Assembly (NCBI RefSeq): GCF_009758125.1
Contig: NZ_WRXO01000005.1
Coordinates: forward strand, 496,001 to 560,000
Direction of reading: 5' to 3'
DNA length: 64,000 nt
From: Chitinophaga oryziterrae
GTDB lineage: Bacteria > Bacteroidota > Bacteroidia > Chitinophagales > Chitinophagaceae
In this document: positions 34,815-44,198 of the stretch, in pieces
Numbering within the stretch: position 1 is the stretch's first letter
Layout of the letters: each line of letters opens with the position of its first letter
Notes under the pieces: model-generated
What the model was told of the DNA's origin: nothing
The model's input: only the letters and a program-made list of their open reading frames with translations
Databases searched by the model: none
Program-made: the position numbers and the translations under genes

Positions 34815-36761
34815 TTATTCATTTATTTCCAACACCACCAGCTTACCATACTTTTTTAGTTCCCATTCTTTTAACAGGTTATAAATAACAGGAAGCACAA
34901 TCAATACAAATAAGGTGGAAGTGATGAGGCCGAATACGAATGGAATGGCAATTGGTTTCATCACGTCGCTGCCCGTGCCGGTGGAAGCCAATACAGGAAT
35001 TAACCCGATGATATTGGCTAATACCGTCATTAGCAGCGGGCGTACACGCTGTATAGCGCCAAAAAGAATGGCCTCTTTTAGAACGGGAAGTGTGATATTC
35101 TGCGTGTTGTTCCCTTTTTCTGCGGCCAGCTTCCGGATAGTATCGTTCATGTATGCAATCATTAGTACCCCGGTTTCCACCGCCACGCCAAATAGGGCAA
35201 TGAAGCCTACTGCTACGGCCACAGAAAAATTCACATGGTAGTAGTAAAGGGAATAAACGCCGCCTATCAGGGCTACCGGTATGCTAACGAATACTACTAC
35301 TACCATTGTAAAGGAGTGGAAGGTTACGTACAGAATTAATGCAATAATCAATAAAACAATGGGTATGATGATTTTTAGACGTTGCTGCGCCCGCACCTGG
35401 TTTTCGTATTGGCCGCTCCATTCTATAAAATACCCCTGGGGCAATTGCTTAAAGGTTTCCTCAATTTTTCGTTTTGCCTCGTTTACAACCCCTCCCATAT
35501 CCCTTCCGCGGACGTTAAACAATACGGTCCCTCTTAACATGGCATTCTCGGAATTAATCATTGGAGGGCCTTCTGTAACTTTTACATCCGCAATTGCGGA
35601 AATGGGAATAACGCCGTACTTCATTGTTTGTACGGGGATACGCCGTATCTCATCAATGTCGTTCCGGTATTCCTGTGCCAGCCGGAGATTGACGCTGTAA
35701 CGTTCTCTGCCTTCGACCGTTGTTGTCAGTATCATTCCACCCAAAGCGCTTTCAATGACCATATTCACATCGTCAATATTCAGCCCGTACCGGGCAGCAT
35801 CTTTGCGGCGAATTTTTATATCGAGATATTTGCCGCCCGTGAGCTGTTCCACATATAGGTCTTCCAATCCACGGATATCTTTTAGTGCGGCTTCTACCCT
35901 GCGGGAGATGCCATAGATCGTATCGAGGTTTTTACCGTATATTTTCACCCCAACATCGGTTCGGATGCCTGTGGAAAGCATGTTGATGCGGTTGATGATT
36001 GGCTGTGTCCATCCAACTACTACACCGGGGATCTGGATTTTCCCGTTCATTTCTTTAATCAACTTTTCTTTCGTCATACCGTCGCGCCACTGCTTCTTTG
36101 GTTTTAATACGATAATGGTTTCAATCATGCTGATGGGAGCATTATCAGTAGCCGTATAGGCGCGACCAGCCTTGCCTAAGACATTTTCCACTTCGGGAAA
36201 TGCCTTTATAATTTTGTCCTGCAATTGCATTATGCGCTTAGCTTCTGAATTGGAAACATCGGGCAACGTGACAGGCATCAGGAGCAGGGAACCCTCATCG
36301 AGGGGAGGCATGAATTCAGAACCGAGGTTAATAACAAGAGGTACACTACCTGCTATGATGGCAAAACACAATACCAGTACCGTTATTCTCCATTTGAGAC
36401 AAAGCCTGGCAACAGGTTTGTAAATGGTAATAAAGAAGTTGGACACGGGGTTTCTGCTTTCGGGTACCAGCTTACATTTCATAAATACCCGGGTGAGCAT
36501 GGGAGAAACGGTAATAGAGAGAATGGCAGCGCCGATAAGCGAAAATGTTTTGGTCAATACAAGAGGGGAAAAAAGTTTTTTCTCCTGTCCTGTCAGGAAA
36601 AGAATAGGCGCAAAGGAAATAATCATGATGATTACTGAAAAGAAAACAGACCGTCCCAATGTTCGTGAAGATTCTTCGATAATAGCTATCCTTTCCTCTT
36701 CAGGTATTTCCCCGGTATGGCCGATGCGTTCCTTAACTTTTATTGATTTTTCGCTTTCCAT
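34815..36761 (-). CDS. cusA: Heavy-metal RND pump, C-terminal part (CusA/CzcA family)
   Basis: A 648-residue frame starting ATG 36761. It covers the region from TM5 onward: TM5 SVFFSVIIMIISFAPILFL, TM6, the second periplasmic porter half, and TM8-TM12 (IVLLIIALILYVTFHSF ... VAVGFIALFGVAVETGVLMIAYMND). Together with the upstream 425-residue frame it makes a full-length pump (about 1,075 residues). The two frames are in phase and separated by one TAG plus two codons. An SD-like AGGGTG precedes this ATG, so reinitiation is possible. Confidence 0.85.
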   Translation of the reverse strand: MESEKSIKVKERIGHTGEIPEEERIAIIEESSRTLGRSVFFSVIIMIISFAPILFLTGQEKKLFSPLVLTKTFSLIGAAILSITVSPMLTRVFMKCKLVPESRNPVSNFFITIYKPVARLCLKWRITVLVLCFAIIAGSVPLVINLGSEFMPPLDEGSLLLMPVTLPDVSNSEAKRIMQLQDKIIKAFPEVENVLGKAGRAYTATDNAPISMIETIIVLKPKKQWRDGMTKEKLIKEMNGKIQIPGVVVGWTQPIINRINMLSTGIRTDVGVKIYGKNLDTIYGISRRVEAALKDIRGLEDLYVEQLTGGKYLDIKIRRKDAARYGLNIDDVNMVIESALGGMILTTTVEGRERYSVNLRLAQEYRNDIDEIRRIPVQTMKYGVIPISAIADVKVTEGPPMINSENAMLRGTVLFNVRGRDMGGVVNEAKRKIEETFKQLPQGYFIEWSGQYENQVRAQQRLKIIIPIVLLIIALILYVTFHSFTMVVVVFVSIPVALIGGVYSLYYYHVNFSVAVAVGFIALFGVAVETGVLMIAYMNDTIRKLAAEKGNNTQNITLPVLKEAILFGAIQRVRPLLMTVLANIIGLIPVLASTGTGSDVMKPIAIPFVFGLITSTLFVLIVLPVIYNLLKEWELKKYGKLVVLEINE

Positions 36762-36767
36762 CGCACC

Positions 36768-38045
36768 CTATGTTTTTTGATTTTTAAGAACCCGGTTAGT
36801 CAGTGCCCGGTAAGCATTTTCTGCCATTACAATACCCGGGTCTACCACATCGCCAATTGCCAATGCGATACCCCCAAGAGACATTATATTTGAAGTGACA
36901 CCAAATAATTTCATTAACATAAAACCGATGAGAACAGAAAGCAGGATAGAGAAAATGGCGACCAGACCACTGCGGATACTGAACAGGAACAGAATTACGG
37001 TGATGCACACAATCAGGATTTCCTGCCACAAGGCCTCTTTCAACGTACTGATGGCTGCTGATATGAGGTTGCTTCTGTCGTAGGCCGTTTTAAATTTGAC
37101 GCCGGGCGGCAATCCTTTTTCTATGTCTTTCATCCGTATTTTAGTCCTTTCGATAACGTCTTTCGCATTTTCACCAAAGCGCATGACTACAATACCGCCT
37201 ACCACCTCTCCCTCCCCGTTTTCTTCTACGATGCCTAATCTTAAGTCCGAGCTCATTTGTACGTCAGCGATATCGCTCAGTTTTACGGGGATTGATTTAT
37301 ATGTACCAATGGGTATATCTTTAATATCTTCCAGGCTGGTAATATAACCCTGCCCGCGAATGAGATAACCGGTAGCATTCATTTCATAGAGGCTTCCCCC
37401 TACGTCCCGATTATTAGCAGAAACTGCACGGGTAACATCCATGAGGGAAATTCCAAAATACACGAGCTTGTGAGGGTTAACGGTAACCTGGTAACGTTTT
37501 TGAAAACCACCAAAAGAAGCTACTTCACTTACACCCTCTACGTTCTGCAGGGCGAATTTTACGTACCAGTCCTGCAAAGCTCTTAGTTCTCCGAGGTTGT
37601 AATCATTGGAATTCAATGTATACCAGAATACATGCCCGAGGCCGGTGCCATCCGGGCCCAGTCCGGGGATCACGCCCTGTGGCAAAAACTTTTGCGCATA
37701 ATTCAAGCGCTCCAATACCCTTGTGCGTGCCCAATAAATGTCTACATCGTCTTTAAACACTACAAAAATAAAGCTCATTCCAAACATGGAAGTGGCACGG
37801 ATGGATTTGATAAGGGGGATGCCCTGTAGGTTGGACACCAATGGGTAAGTTATCTGGTCTTCTATAATCTTCGGGTTACGGCCCATGAATTCAGTAAGAA
37901 TAATAACCTGGTTCTCCGAAAGATCGGGCAGTGCATCGACCGGCGTTTCTCTTATGGAATAAATACCACCTGCCACAATCAGCATGATACCCATCCACAC
38001 AAAGAAGCGGTTGTGAATTGACCAGGAAACTATTTTTTCAATCAT
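36768..38045 (-). CDS. cusA: Heavy-metal RND pump, N-terminal part, ended by an in-frame amber codon
   Basis: A 425-residue frame with TM1 (residues 14-30), the first porter half (MGRNPKIIEDQITYPLVSNLQGIPLIKSIRATSMFGMSFIFVVF, family pattern) and TM2-TM4, including the proton-relay motif ALAIGDVVDPGIVMAENAYRAL. It ends NRVLKNQKT then TAG (36768-36770), in the cytoplasmic loop before TM5. The same frame continues GGT GCG ATG into the C-terminal part. Either a nonsense mutation of a pump of normal length or a genuine split. Confidence 0.85.
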   Translation of the reverse strand: MIEKIVSWSIHNRFFVWMGIMLIVAGGIYSIRETPVDALPDLSENQVIILTEFMGRNPKIIEDQITYPLVSNLQGIPLIKSIRATSMFGMSFIFVVFKDDVDIYWARTRVLERLNYAQKFLPQGVIPGLGPDGTGLGHVFWYTLNSNDYNLGELRALQDWYVKFALQNVEGVSEVASFGGFQKRYQVTVNPHKLVYFGISLMDVTRAVSANNRDVGGSLYEMNATGYLIRGQGYITSLEDIKDIPIGTYKSIPVKLSDIADVQMSSDLRLGIVEENGEGEVVGGIVVMRFGENAKDVIERTKIRMKDIEKGLPPGVKFKTAYDRSNLISAAISTLKEALWQEILIVCITVILFLFSIRSGLVAIFSILLSVLIGFMLMKLFGVTSNIMSLGGIALAIGDVVDPGIVMAENAYRALTNRVLKNQKT

Positions 38046-38092
38046 TATAAATACATTTCATTGTAAATCTTCAATCCTTTATTACTTTTTGT

Positions 38093-38284
38093 TTAACAAA
38101 AATATTTGGTGAGCGATTCAACGGTTTCGTTTTCTGTACAGATACAGTAATAGATTTTCTGCCCTTCCTGTTTGCGACTGACAATCCCGGCGTTTTTTAG
38201 GATATTCAAATGCCGGGAAACAACCGGTTGCTGCAGCTTCAGTTTTCTGTAAATGACTTTTGCCGAATAAGGTTTGAATCTCAT
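38093..38284 (-). CDS. Shortened ArsR-family regulator
   Basis: A 63-residue winged-helix protein. SAKVIYRKLKLQQPVVSRHLNILKNAGIVSRKQEGQKIYYCI is the ArsR HTH and wing, but the usual N-terminal dimerisation helices (about 30 residues) are missing. In the same frame a stop lies five codons upstream of the ATG, so no longer version exists here. It starts one base after the ATPase stop and precedes the pump gene by 47 bp. It may bind DNA poorly or be a remnant. Confidence 0.6.
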   Translation of the reverse strand: MRFKPYSAKVIYRKLKLQQPVVSRHLNILKNAGIVSRKQEGQKIYYCICTENETVESLTKYFC

Positions 38285-38285
38285 A

Positions 38286-38825
38286 TTAAAGATTTTTCAA
38301 AATGAAATCTACACGCTTGTCAGGCGGCATAACCGGAACATGAATTACCGGAACCGGGAGTGCTTCGTATATATCGGTAAGCAGCGAATGAATTCGTTTT
38401 TGAGCTGACTCATCTTCCTTTCGCGCATAGTCCTGTTGTAGCGGAAGGCAATCGAGAATGAAAATTTTCCGGTATAAAACCTTACTCAACGCTTCCTTTA
38501 ACTTTTTATCTTCTGGCAGATTCAGGAAACGATAGTATGCGAGTGCATCGGGAATTGCCCGGTCAAGGAAAACAACATCATTGGGAGAAAGCGAATTTTC
38601 CTGCTCAATCTGCATATCAAGAATGCCGGACTGGAACTCCTTCTGATTTTTTCTGACATCCTCTACCGTTCTGCCTTTAATAAGCTGAGTATCGAGGTAA
38701 TGTCGGGCATGTTCAATAGTTGTTTTGTATCCCTTTGCGCCAAGTAAATTAACAATCGTTGTTTTTCCTGCTCCCGGACCACCTGTAATGACGTACCAAT
38801 TTGTTATTTTTCGAGTCATTTCCAT
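38286..38825 (-). CDS. AAA_28-type P-loop ATPase
   Basis: A 179-residue protein with Walker A ITGGPGAGKTTI (residues 14-25) and a Walker B-like VVFLDRAIPDALAYY. The pattern GGPGAGKTT...FLDRAIPD fits the AAA_28 (NadR/Ttd14-like) kinases and NTPases. Substrate unknown. It is the first or second gene of the metal-resistance operon, next to the ArsR gene; this link may be accidental. Confidence 0.8.
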   Translation of the reverse strand: MEMTRKITNWYVITGGPGAGKTTIVNLLGAKGYKTTIEHARHYLDTQLIKGRTVEDVRKNQKEFQSGILDMQIEQENSLSPNDVVFLDRAIPDALAYYRFLNLPEDKKLKEALSKVLYRKIFILDCLPLQQDYARKEDESAQKRIHSLLTDIYEALPVPVIHVPVMPPDKRVDFILKNL

Positions 38826-38870
38826 TGTATTTAACAGCGTTTAACCCCTATTGGTCAGTGGGGTTAATTT

Positions 38871-39269
38871 TCATGAATGCTGTTTCAAAATCCAGCTCAC
38901 TTTGTACATTTTATGGAAATTATCGTAATTGATAAGCTCCTTATCTTCCTTTATAGTGGCATCTAATGCGTCGTGAAAGGGATGATTATTAGGGAATGCC
39001 TTTTTTAGGTTCGATTTTGTAAGGGGCTGTAATACATCAGAAGCGTTAGAGGTAAAAAAATATGTAGGGGCATATTTTTCTGTTTCTTTCGGAGAGTGTG
39101 CAAGGTGGGCATATTTGTATATTACAATTAGTTCTCCGGGATTAAGAACTGTATACCCCTTGTCCTTTGTGGCTGTTTTTGAAGTTAACGGTTCCTTCTG
39201 CGCAATAGAGTGCTGATTGAATGCCAGAATGCTTCCCGTCAGCAACAATAGAAAATACATCTTTTTCAT
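38871..39269 (-). CDS. Secreted hypothetical protein
   Basis: A 132-residue protein with a signal peptide ending HSIAQ (residue 23). The mature domain has features such as GYTVLNPGELIVIYKYAHLAHSPKE and a C-terminal HKMYKVSWILKQHS. No family recognised. It is in line with the operon (45 bp before the ATPase) but may be transcribed separately. Confidence 0.65.
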   Translation of the reverse strand: MKKMYFLLLLTGSILAFNQHSIAQKEPLTSKTATKDKGYTVLNPGELIVIYKYAHLAHSPKETEKYAPTYFFTSNASDVLQPLTKSNLKKAFPNNHPFHDALDATIKEDKELINYDNFHKMYKVSWILKQHS

Positions 39270-39712
39270 TGTTTAAATTTTAGGTGTGGTTGAGTTTATC
39301 TTTTAAAGAATTGACTTGTAAAATTCTAGCTTAGCAATCAGAAACAGGGTGGAAATGTTTTGAGATCTTATATTCTGAAAACCCTGTTAAAAAGAAAAAT
39401 GGAGATGAATATTTTGCCAGGTAGCCCAATAGTGATAATTAATTCCCACGCCTCATAAATAAGGACAAGAATTATGGCTTTATTCGCTTCTCTTTATATC
39501 AGATTTTGAACTATTATGAAGTTACGACCATCATCGGCATAATACTATGACAGCAGTTAAAAATGAACATGACTTATATCATGTTTTTAAAAACCGATGG
39601 ATGGAATCTGCTTGTGGCAGGATGTATGCAACTATCCATAGTTGCCGATATAACGAGTAAGATCTATGCGGCCTTAGCAATTTACTATATAATGTGATGG
39701 CTATTTCCGAAT
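39270..39712. other. Intergenic, apparently decayed DNA
   Basis: 443 bp with stops in all frames and no recognisable protein or structure. It separates the metal operon from the hydrolase remnant. Confidence 0.5.
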
Positions 39713-40030
39713 TTGCAAAGCACATCACAGAGTTATCTTAAACCAGAAAACATAATATATTTAATCCTTATGTTGCTTTGCTTAATGGCCAGGCGCGACA
39801 GTTGCAGCCATTTTTTGCAACACTTTACAGGTACTATGGATAATTGGGATCCGGTAATTACAAATGCTTTGGCAAAAAAGCATCATGTTATCCTGTTTAA
39901 TAACAAAGGAGTAGCCACTACAGGGGGCAAAACATCTGAAAGTGTTTCTGAAATGGCTAAGGACGCAGTTGATTTTATTAAAGTACTTGGTTATAATCAG
40001 GTTGATTTAGATTATTTAAACAAATTGTAA
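39713..40030 (+). pseudogene. Remnant of an alpha/beta hydrolase
   Basis: The part from about residue 33 on (HFLQHFTGTMDNWDPVITNALAKKHHVIL, GVATTGGKTSESVSEMAKDAVDFIKVLGYNQVDL) matches the first third of small alpha/beta hydrolases, where the next residues should form the GxSxG elbow. Here the frame ends a few codons after VDL, before any nucleophile, and the first ~33 residues look unrelated. So both ends are lost. No function is expected. Confidence 0.65.
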
Positions 40031-40695
40031 TTTAAAGGACGCGATTTTTTAATTATACCCAGTTGATAATATGTTTATTATATTGAAAACCAGCATACCG
40101 TATAGCACTGTCGACATGGAATTCAAAATTTCCTTGATTTTTAGTGATTTTACTTCAAATGGATACTAATGATACCAGAAGCAAACTTAAAAATATCATT
40201 GACGGAGTTATCATTGAGGTGGCAGCGGATAATTGCACCGCAACCAGGAATATCCTGTGCGCAAGCTTTAGCACAAGTACAACGGTTAAAAGAGATTTCG
40301 AAAGTAAAGCAATCACAAAAAAAGAGCAGGTCGAATTCTTAATTGCATTGCCTGTAATATTCTCATATTGGGCTGGGACTCAAAATCGGAGGATTACCGG
40401 CTTAAAAAATGGGAATTGACAAAGTCAAAAGTTGATAAAGTTAGCTGCACAGGATCGAGAATTGGGAAGCATGCAACATATGTATAGGATATTATTGTCA
40501 ATTTGGCTTTATCTAGTACAATTGGATATGTTAGAACCAAATTGACATAAAATGAGCAAGTTAATTGGAAGGGAGAAATAATTAAATCTCAAAATAGGAA
40601 GAAGCTTGTAATAGCATATTAACCAGCGTGTTTATAGAAACGTTCAAGGATACCTGCAGCAGGTAGTAAAGATGATTTAATGAAAGCGTTTGAGC
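40031..40695. other. Intergenic, decayed DNA with unassigned short frames
   Basis: 665 bp. An open frame at 40144-40419 (91 codons) has no convincing family match, and one shifted frame in the same stretch also looks protein-like (LSLRWQRIIAPQPGISCAQA), which suggests a frame-shifted remnant. Nothing functional is supported. Confidence 0.4.
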
Positions 40696-42939
40696 CTATA
40701 AGCTAAATATCTCCGATGGCGTACTGTTTTGCATTTCCGATGTGGGTGAGCCTTTGGGCAAGAACATGATTTTTATAAAGGTGCCATTGTTTGATACGAT
40801 GAAGGCCTCCCCATTTATATTTCCCGTCAGCCCTTTTACCAGTTGTAAACCGGTCCCAAAGTTGTCTTTGCCGGCATAGGGAAAGCCGATCCCATTGTCT
40901 TTAATGACGAGGCTAGCGACGCCGTGCTCGATGGAAAAGGTAACAACGATTTCCGGATACAAAATGGTTTGATCGAATGCATACTTGAATGAATTGGTAA
41001 TTATTTCATTTATTATCAGTCCGAGGGGTACACCTTGTGAGACATCGAGTTCAATAGGGGAAATATCTAATGTAACAGTTACGAATGTGCTGCTACCAAG
41101 TGCATCCTGAAGGTGCTGTACAAGTTCGGTGATATAAACTTTCATGTTGACGGACGACACGTTCTCTGTTCTATAAAGCTTTTGATAAAGCAGAGAGGTA
41201 GCGTATACACGGTTTTGGCTGGTTTGCAATGCGAAATGAGCATCTCCACTTAGAGAATCGGATTGTAATTCGAGGAGACTTACGATGGTCTGCAAATTAT
41301 TCTTAACGCGATGATTTACTTCCTGCAGTAGCCATTCTTTTTCGGTGACGAGGTGTTCCAGGTGTTCGTTTTTGATGGCCATTGTCTTATTGTTGCGCTG
41401 TTTGAGCTGGTATTGCCGGTAGAGCAAGCCTATGACGACCAGCGCAAGTACAATACCAATCATGGTGATGTTGCGGATCAGGTGAGCCTGTCGCAGATTG
41501 GTGGCCTGCAGGTTGGTTTTTTGGGTGAGCAAAGAGATGGAATCCACTTTCTTAGAGGTTTCGTATTCTACATCCAGTTGTTGAAACTGGCGTGTTTTGA
41601 CATCGTTGTGGAGTAAATCGTCTTGCGTTTTGTATTTGAGTAAATCGTAAAATGCTGCTCTATAATTTCCTTCGGCCGAATCGACCTTGTAGCTGATATC
41701 ATATCGGGAAACCCATTCAGGCGAGGTGGGCAACAGCGATACAGTCATACATTTATCGAGGTACAGGCGAGCTTTTGCAATATCATGCTCATTCAAATGA
41801 TACTTGACCAATGCTATGCAAACGCGGTTGGCCCACTCCGCCGCCAGTGTGTTTTCTTCAATCAACTTTTCCAGGATAACAGCATATTTGTACGCTTTTT
41901 CTTGTTGTTTCCAGACGTAGTATCCGTCCATGTATACCATTCCCATGAGGGCTTTTACTCTGGCATTAGAAGAATCGAGCAAGCCCCGGGGAATCGCATC
42001 TAAAACTTCAAGGGCTTTGCGAGACTGGTGAAGGTCAAGATAAGTGCGGCCTAGTACATAAGCCATCAGCAGTGCATTCGGACCATCTTTGTGCTGTAAA
42101 GCTACGGTCAGTCCTTCATGATAATACGAAATGCTGATCTCTGCTCTGCCGGCGTTCCGGTATAGCGAACCAAGCAGATTGTTAATCGTAGCCATTTGCA
42201 TACTGGAATCGTTGGTCGCCTTTGCAGCTTTCAGTGCGAGTAATGCATATTCGAATGCACGTCTGTAGTCTCCCTGGTTGTTACAATTCCTGCCGAGTAA
42301 TTCATATGCATCCTGTGTTTTTTTATGCCCAATGGCCTCATATATTGCCACTGCCTGGAGAAGATATTCATTGGAAACTGCGTATTCTTCCTGTATGCTA
42401 TGCAGATCGCCCAATGTGGTGAGAGCCCATCCTTCAAGCACCTTGTCTCCTGCCTGGTGGAAGGCCTTTACCGCAAGGCCCGTAATTCGGATACGTTCCC
42501 TGCTTTGAGAACTATCTGAATAATTATAAAAGGCCTGCAGCTCAAAATATGCCAGTCCAAGCAAACGTTGACTATTGCTTTTTTGCAACAAGGGAATGGA
42601 TTGCATTACGGTCGCCTGACCTTCCTTCCTCTTTCCTTGTTCCGTGAGCATAAACCCTTTCATGAGTAACTGGTGGCCTGCCAGTTCCTTCGACTGCACT
42701 ATTCGATTTAGCCGATCTGCTTCGGTCAAACAGGCATTTGCGCTGTCCAGGTTTATTGCTAATTCGCCCTTCTTCCAGATATGGTACTCTGCCAGGTGTA
42801 TGAGTGTTTTTACCCGTGTGTAGTTGTCGCTGGTATTCGTCAACTCATGCCTGAGTGAATCGGCCTGGAGCAGACTGAACTCCTGAGCTTCCGCCGGGAC
42901 GACTGCTGAGGTCATTATAAGCAATAGGAGGAAGCGCAT
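40696..42939 (-). CDS. TPR sensor histidine kinase (HisKA_2 type)
   Basis: A 747-residue protein: signal peptide ending AEAQ (residue 19), about eight TPR-like repeats in the periplasm (50-440), a transmembrane helix near 482-501 (NITMIGIVLALVVIGLLYRQ), a coiled coil, then the HisKA_2 dimerisation domain with phospho-His in LLQEVNHRVKNNLQTIVSLLELQ and a HATPase with N box LIINEIITNSFKYAF and G boxes DNGIGFPYAG and GTGLQLV. A membrane sensor of unknown signal. No response regulator is directly adjacent; the nearest is at 44199-46151. Confidence 0.88.
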   Translation of the reverse strand: MRFLLLLIMTSAVVPAEAQEFSLLQADSLRHELTNTSDNYTRVKTLIHLAEYHIWKKGELAINLDSANACLTEADRLNRIVQSKELAGHQLLMKGFMLTEQGKRKEGQATVMQSIPLLQKSNSQRLLGLAYFELQAFYNYSDSSQSRERIRITGLAVKAFHQAGDKVLEGWALTTLGDLHSIQEEYAVSNEYLLQAVAIYEAIGHKKTQDAYELLGRNCNNQGDYRRAFEYALLALKAAKATNDSSMQMATINNLLGSLYRNAGRAEISISYYHEGLTVALQHKDGPNALLMAYVLGRTYLDLHQSRKALEVLDAIPRGLLDSSNARVKALMGMVYMDGYYVWKQQEKAYKYAVILEKLIEENTLAAEWANRVCIALVKYHLNEHDIAKARLYLDKCMTVSLLPTSPEWVSRYDISYKVDSAEGNYRAAFYDLLKYKTQDDLLHNDVKTRQFQQLDVEYETSKKVDSISLLTQKTNLQATNLRQAHLIRNITMIGIVLALVVIGLLYRQYQLKQRNNKTMAIKNEHLEHLVTEKEWLLQEVNHRVKNNLQTIVSLLELQSDSLSGDAHFALQTSQNRVYATSLLYQKLYRTENVSSVNMKVYITELVQHLQDALGSSTFVTVTLDISPIELDVSQGVPLGLIINEIITNSFKYAFDQTILYPEIVVTFSIEHGVASLVIKDNGIGFPYAGKDNFGTGLQLVKGLTGNINGEAFIVSNNGTFIKIMFLPKGSPTSEMQNSTPSEIFSL

Positions 42940-43060
42940 GAGAAAGTTGTTTAAGTATGCAATATACGGGTGCTAACAAGACGATGTGATAAAGTTGTCT
43001 TCAAGTGTAGGTATAGCTGGAATTGGTTATGTGTAAATCAATAATCCTTGGGTATCTTTC

Positions 43061-43957
43061 TCAAAACCAGTTCATTGTCAATATTTGTTCCAGTTGTCGG
43101 ATCTCATTGGAGTATATCGTCTTTTTCCGTTTGCCGAAATGCAGGGTGTTTTCCACGTGCGGACTTCCCTCCCAGGCGAGTTTAACCGATTTAAGCGCAA
43201 GCTCTTTTTTAGCAAGAAAATCCGGTATTACGGCGAAGCCTTTTCCCTTACTTAGGCAACGCAGTATAGAAGAGAAATAAGGAACTACATAGTTTGGCTT
43301 AAGGTCTGGCAGGCAGTCAAAATTCGCCGTCCAGAAATGCTCAAGGTACTCCATATCCGCTGCAGTGGTGTACCATATCTGCCCTTTCAGCCATTCCCTG
43401 ATCGCCGTTCTTTCATTTGTCAATACCAGGCTATCAAATTGTTCGGTATCCGTTTCATTGCCACAGATTAAAATGATACGCTCTGTAGTAAACGGTATAT
43501 ATTCCAGGTTTGTTTGACTGCCCTTTTTCGGGGTCAATATCAGATCCAGTTTCCCGGTGTCAAGTTCTTGTAGAATTTGGCGATACTCACCAAACCGTAA
43601 GACAAGATTGAAGGGTAATTGTGTAAGGTGTTCTTCAAGGGTGTATTTAAAGATTTCAAACCCCATACCTACGCTGATCGTTGGCTTCTCCACTTTGGAA
43701 TTTCTGTGGAAGGATTCTTCTGCTGACTCCAGTTTGTTGATAGGGTCTATTATACAATTATATAGTATAATACCACGTTCCGTGGGTATCATCTTCTTTG
43801 TTACCCGCTCAAACAAGCGATATCCGGTATAAGCTTCCAGGGAGTTTAGATGAACACTTACACCGGGCTGGGAAATAAACAGTGCTTGCGCGGCAGTAGA
43901 TAGGTTGCCCGTCTCGTAAACTGCTTTAAATGTTCTAAACCATTCTAAATTCAACAT
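43061..43957 (-). CDS. LysR-family transcriptional regulator
   Basis: A 298-residue protein with the LysR HTH at the N-terminus (MLNLEWFRTFKAVYETGNLSTAAQALFISQPGVSVHLNSLEAYTGYRLFER) and a periplasmic-binding-like effector domain (PTISVGMGFEIFKYTLEEHL onward). It lies between the histidine kinase and the sigma-54-type regulator, same strand. No divergent target gene is adjacent, so its target is unknown. Confidence 0.9.
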   Translation of the reverse strand: MLNLEWFRTFKAVYETGNLSTAAQALFISQPGVSVHLNSLEAYTGYRLFERVTKKMIPTERGIILYNCIIDPINKLESAEESFHRNSKVEKPTISVGMGFEIFKYTLEEHLTQLPFNLVLRFGEYRQILQELDTGKLDLILTPKKGSQTNLEYIPFTTERIILICGNETDTEQFDSLVLTNERTAIREWLKGQIWYTTAADMEYLEHFWTANFDCLPDLKPNYVVPYFSSILRCLSKGKGFAVIPDFLAKKELALKSVKLAWEGSPHVENTLHFGKRKKTIYSNEIRQLEQILTMNWF

Positions 43958-44122
43958 GGCTTAAGGTTTTTTAAATTGACTTATGTTAGATGTATCATAT
44001 AAGCCATTTAAATGCCATTTGCCAATAAATAATATAAAAATGAAACTTAAATACGCAATGTGTTGAAAATCAATTATTTCACGGGATGTTTAGGTGAACA
44101 GGAAAATATTACTGGCGCTGAG

Positions 44123-44172
44123 CTCCGAAAATATTGGAGTCGTGTTGATTTTTACGTCCAATATTTTCGGAG
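44123..44172. terminator. Hairpin after the sigma-54-type regulator
   Basis: CTCCGAAAATATTGGA (44123-44138) and 44157-44172 are perfect 16-bp reverse complements with an 18-base loop. It lies just beyond the stop at 44199 on the minus strand. Confidence 0.6.
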
Positions 44173-44198
44173 TCGCATTAATTGGTTTCCCCATACAT

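Noticed and set aside
40144..40419. 91-codon frame in the decayed region
   Set aside because: No family match; another frame in the same DNA looks at least as protein-like, so not a reliable gene.
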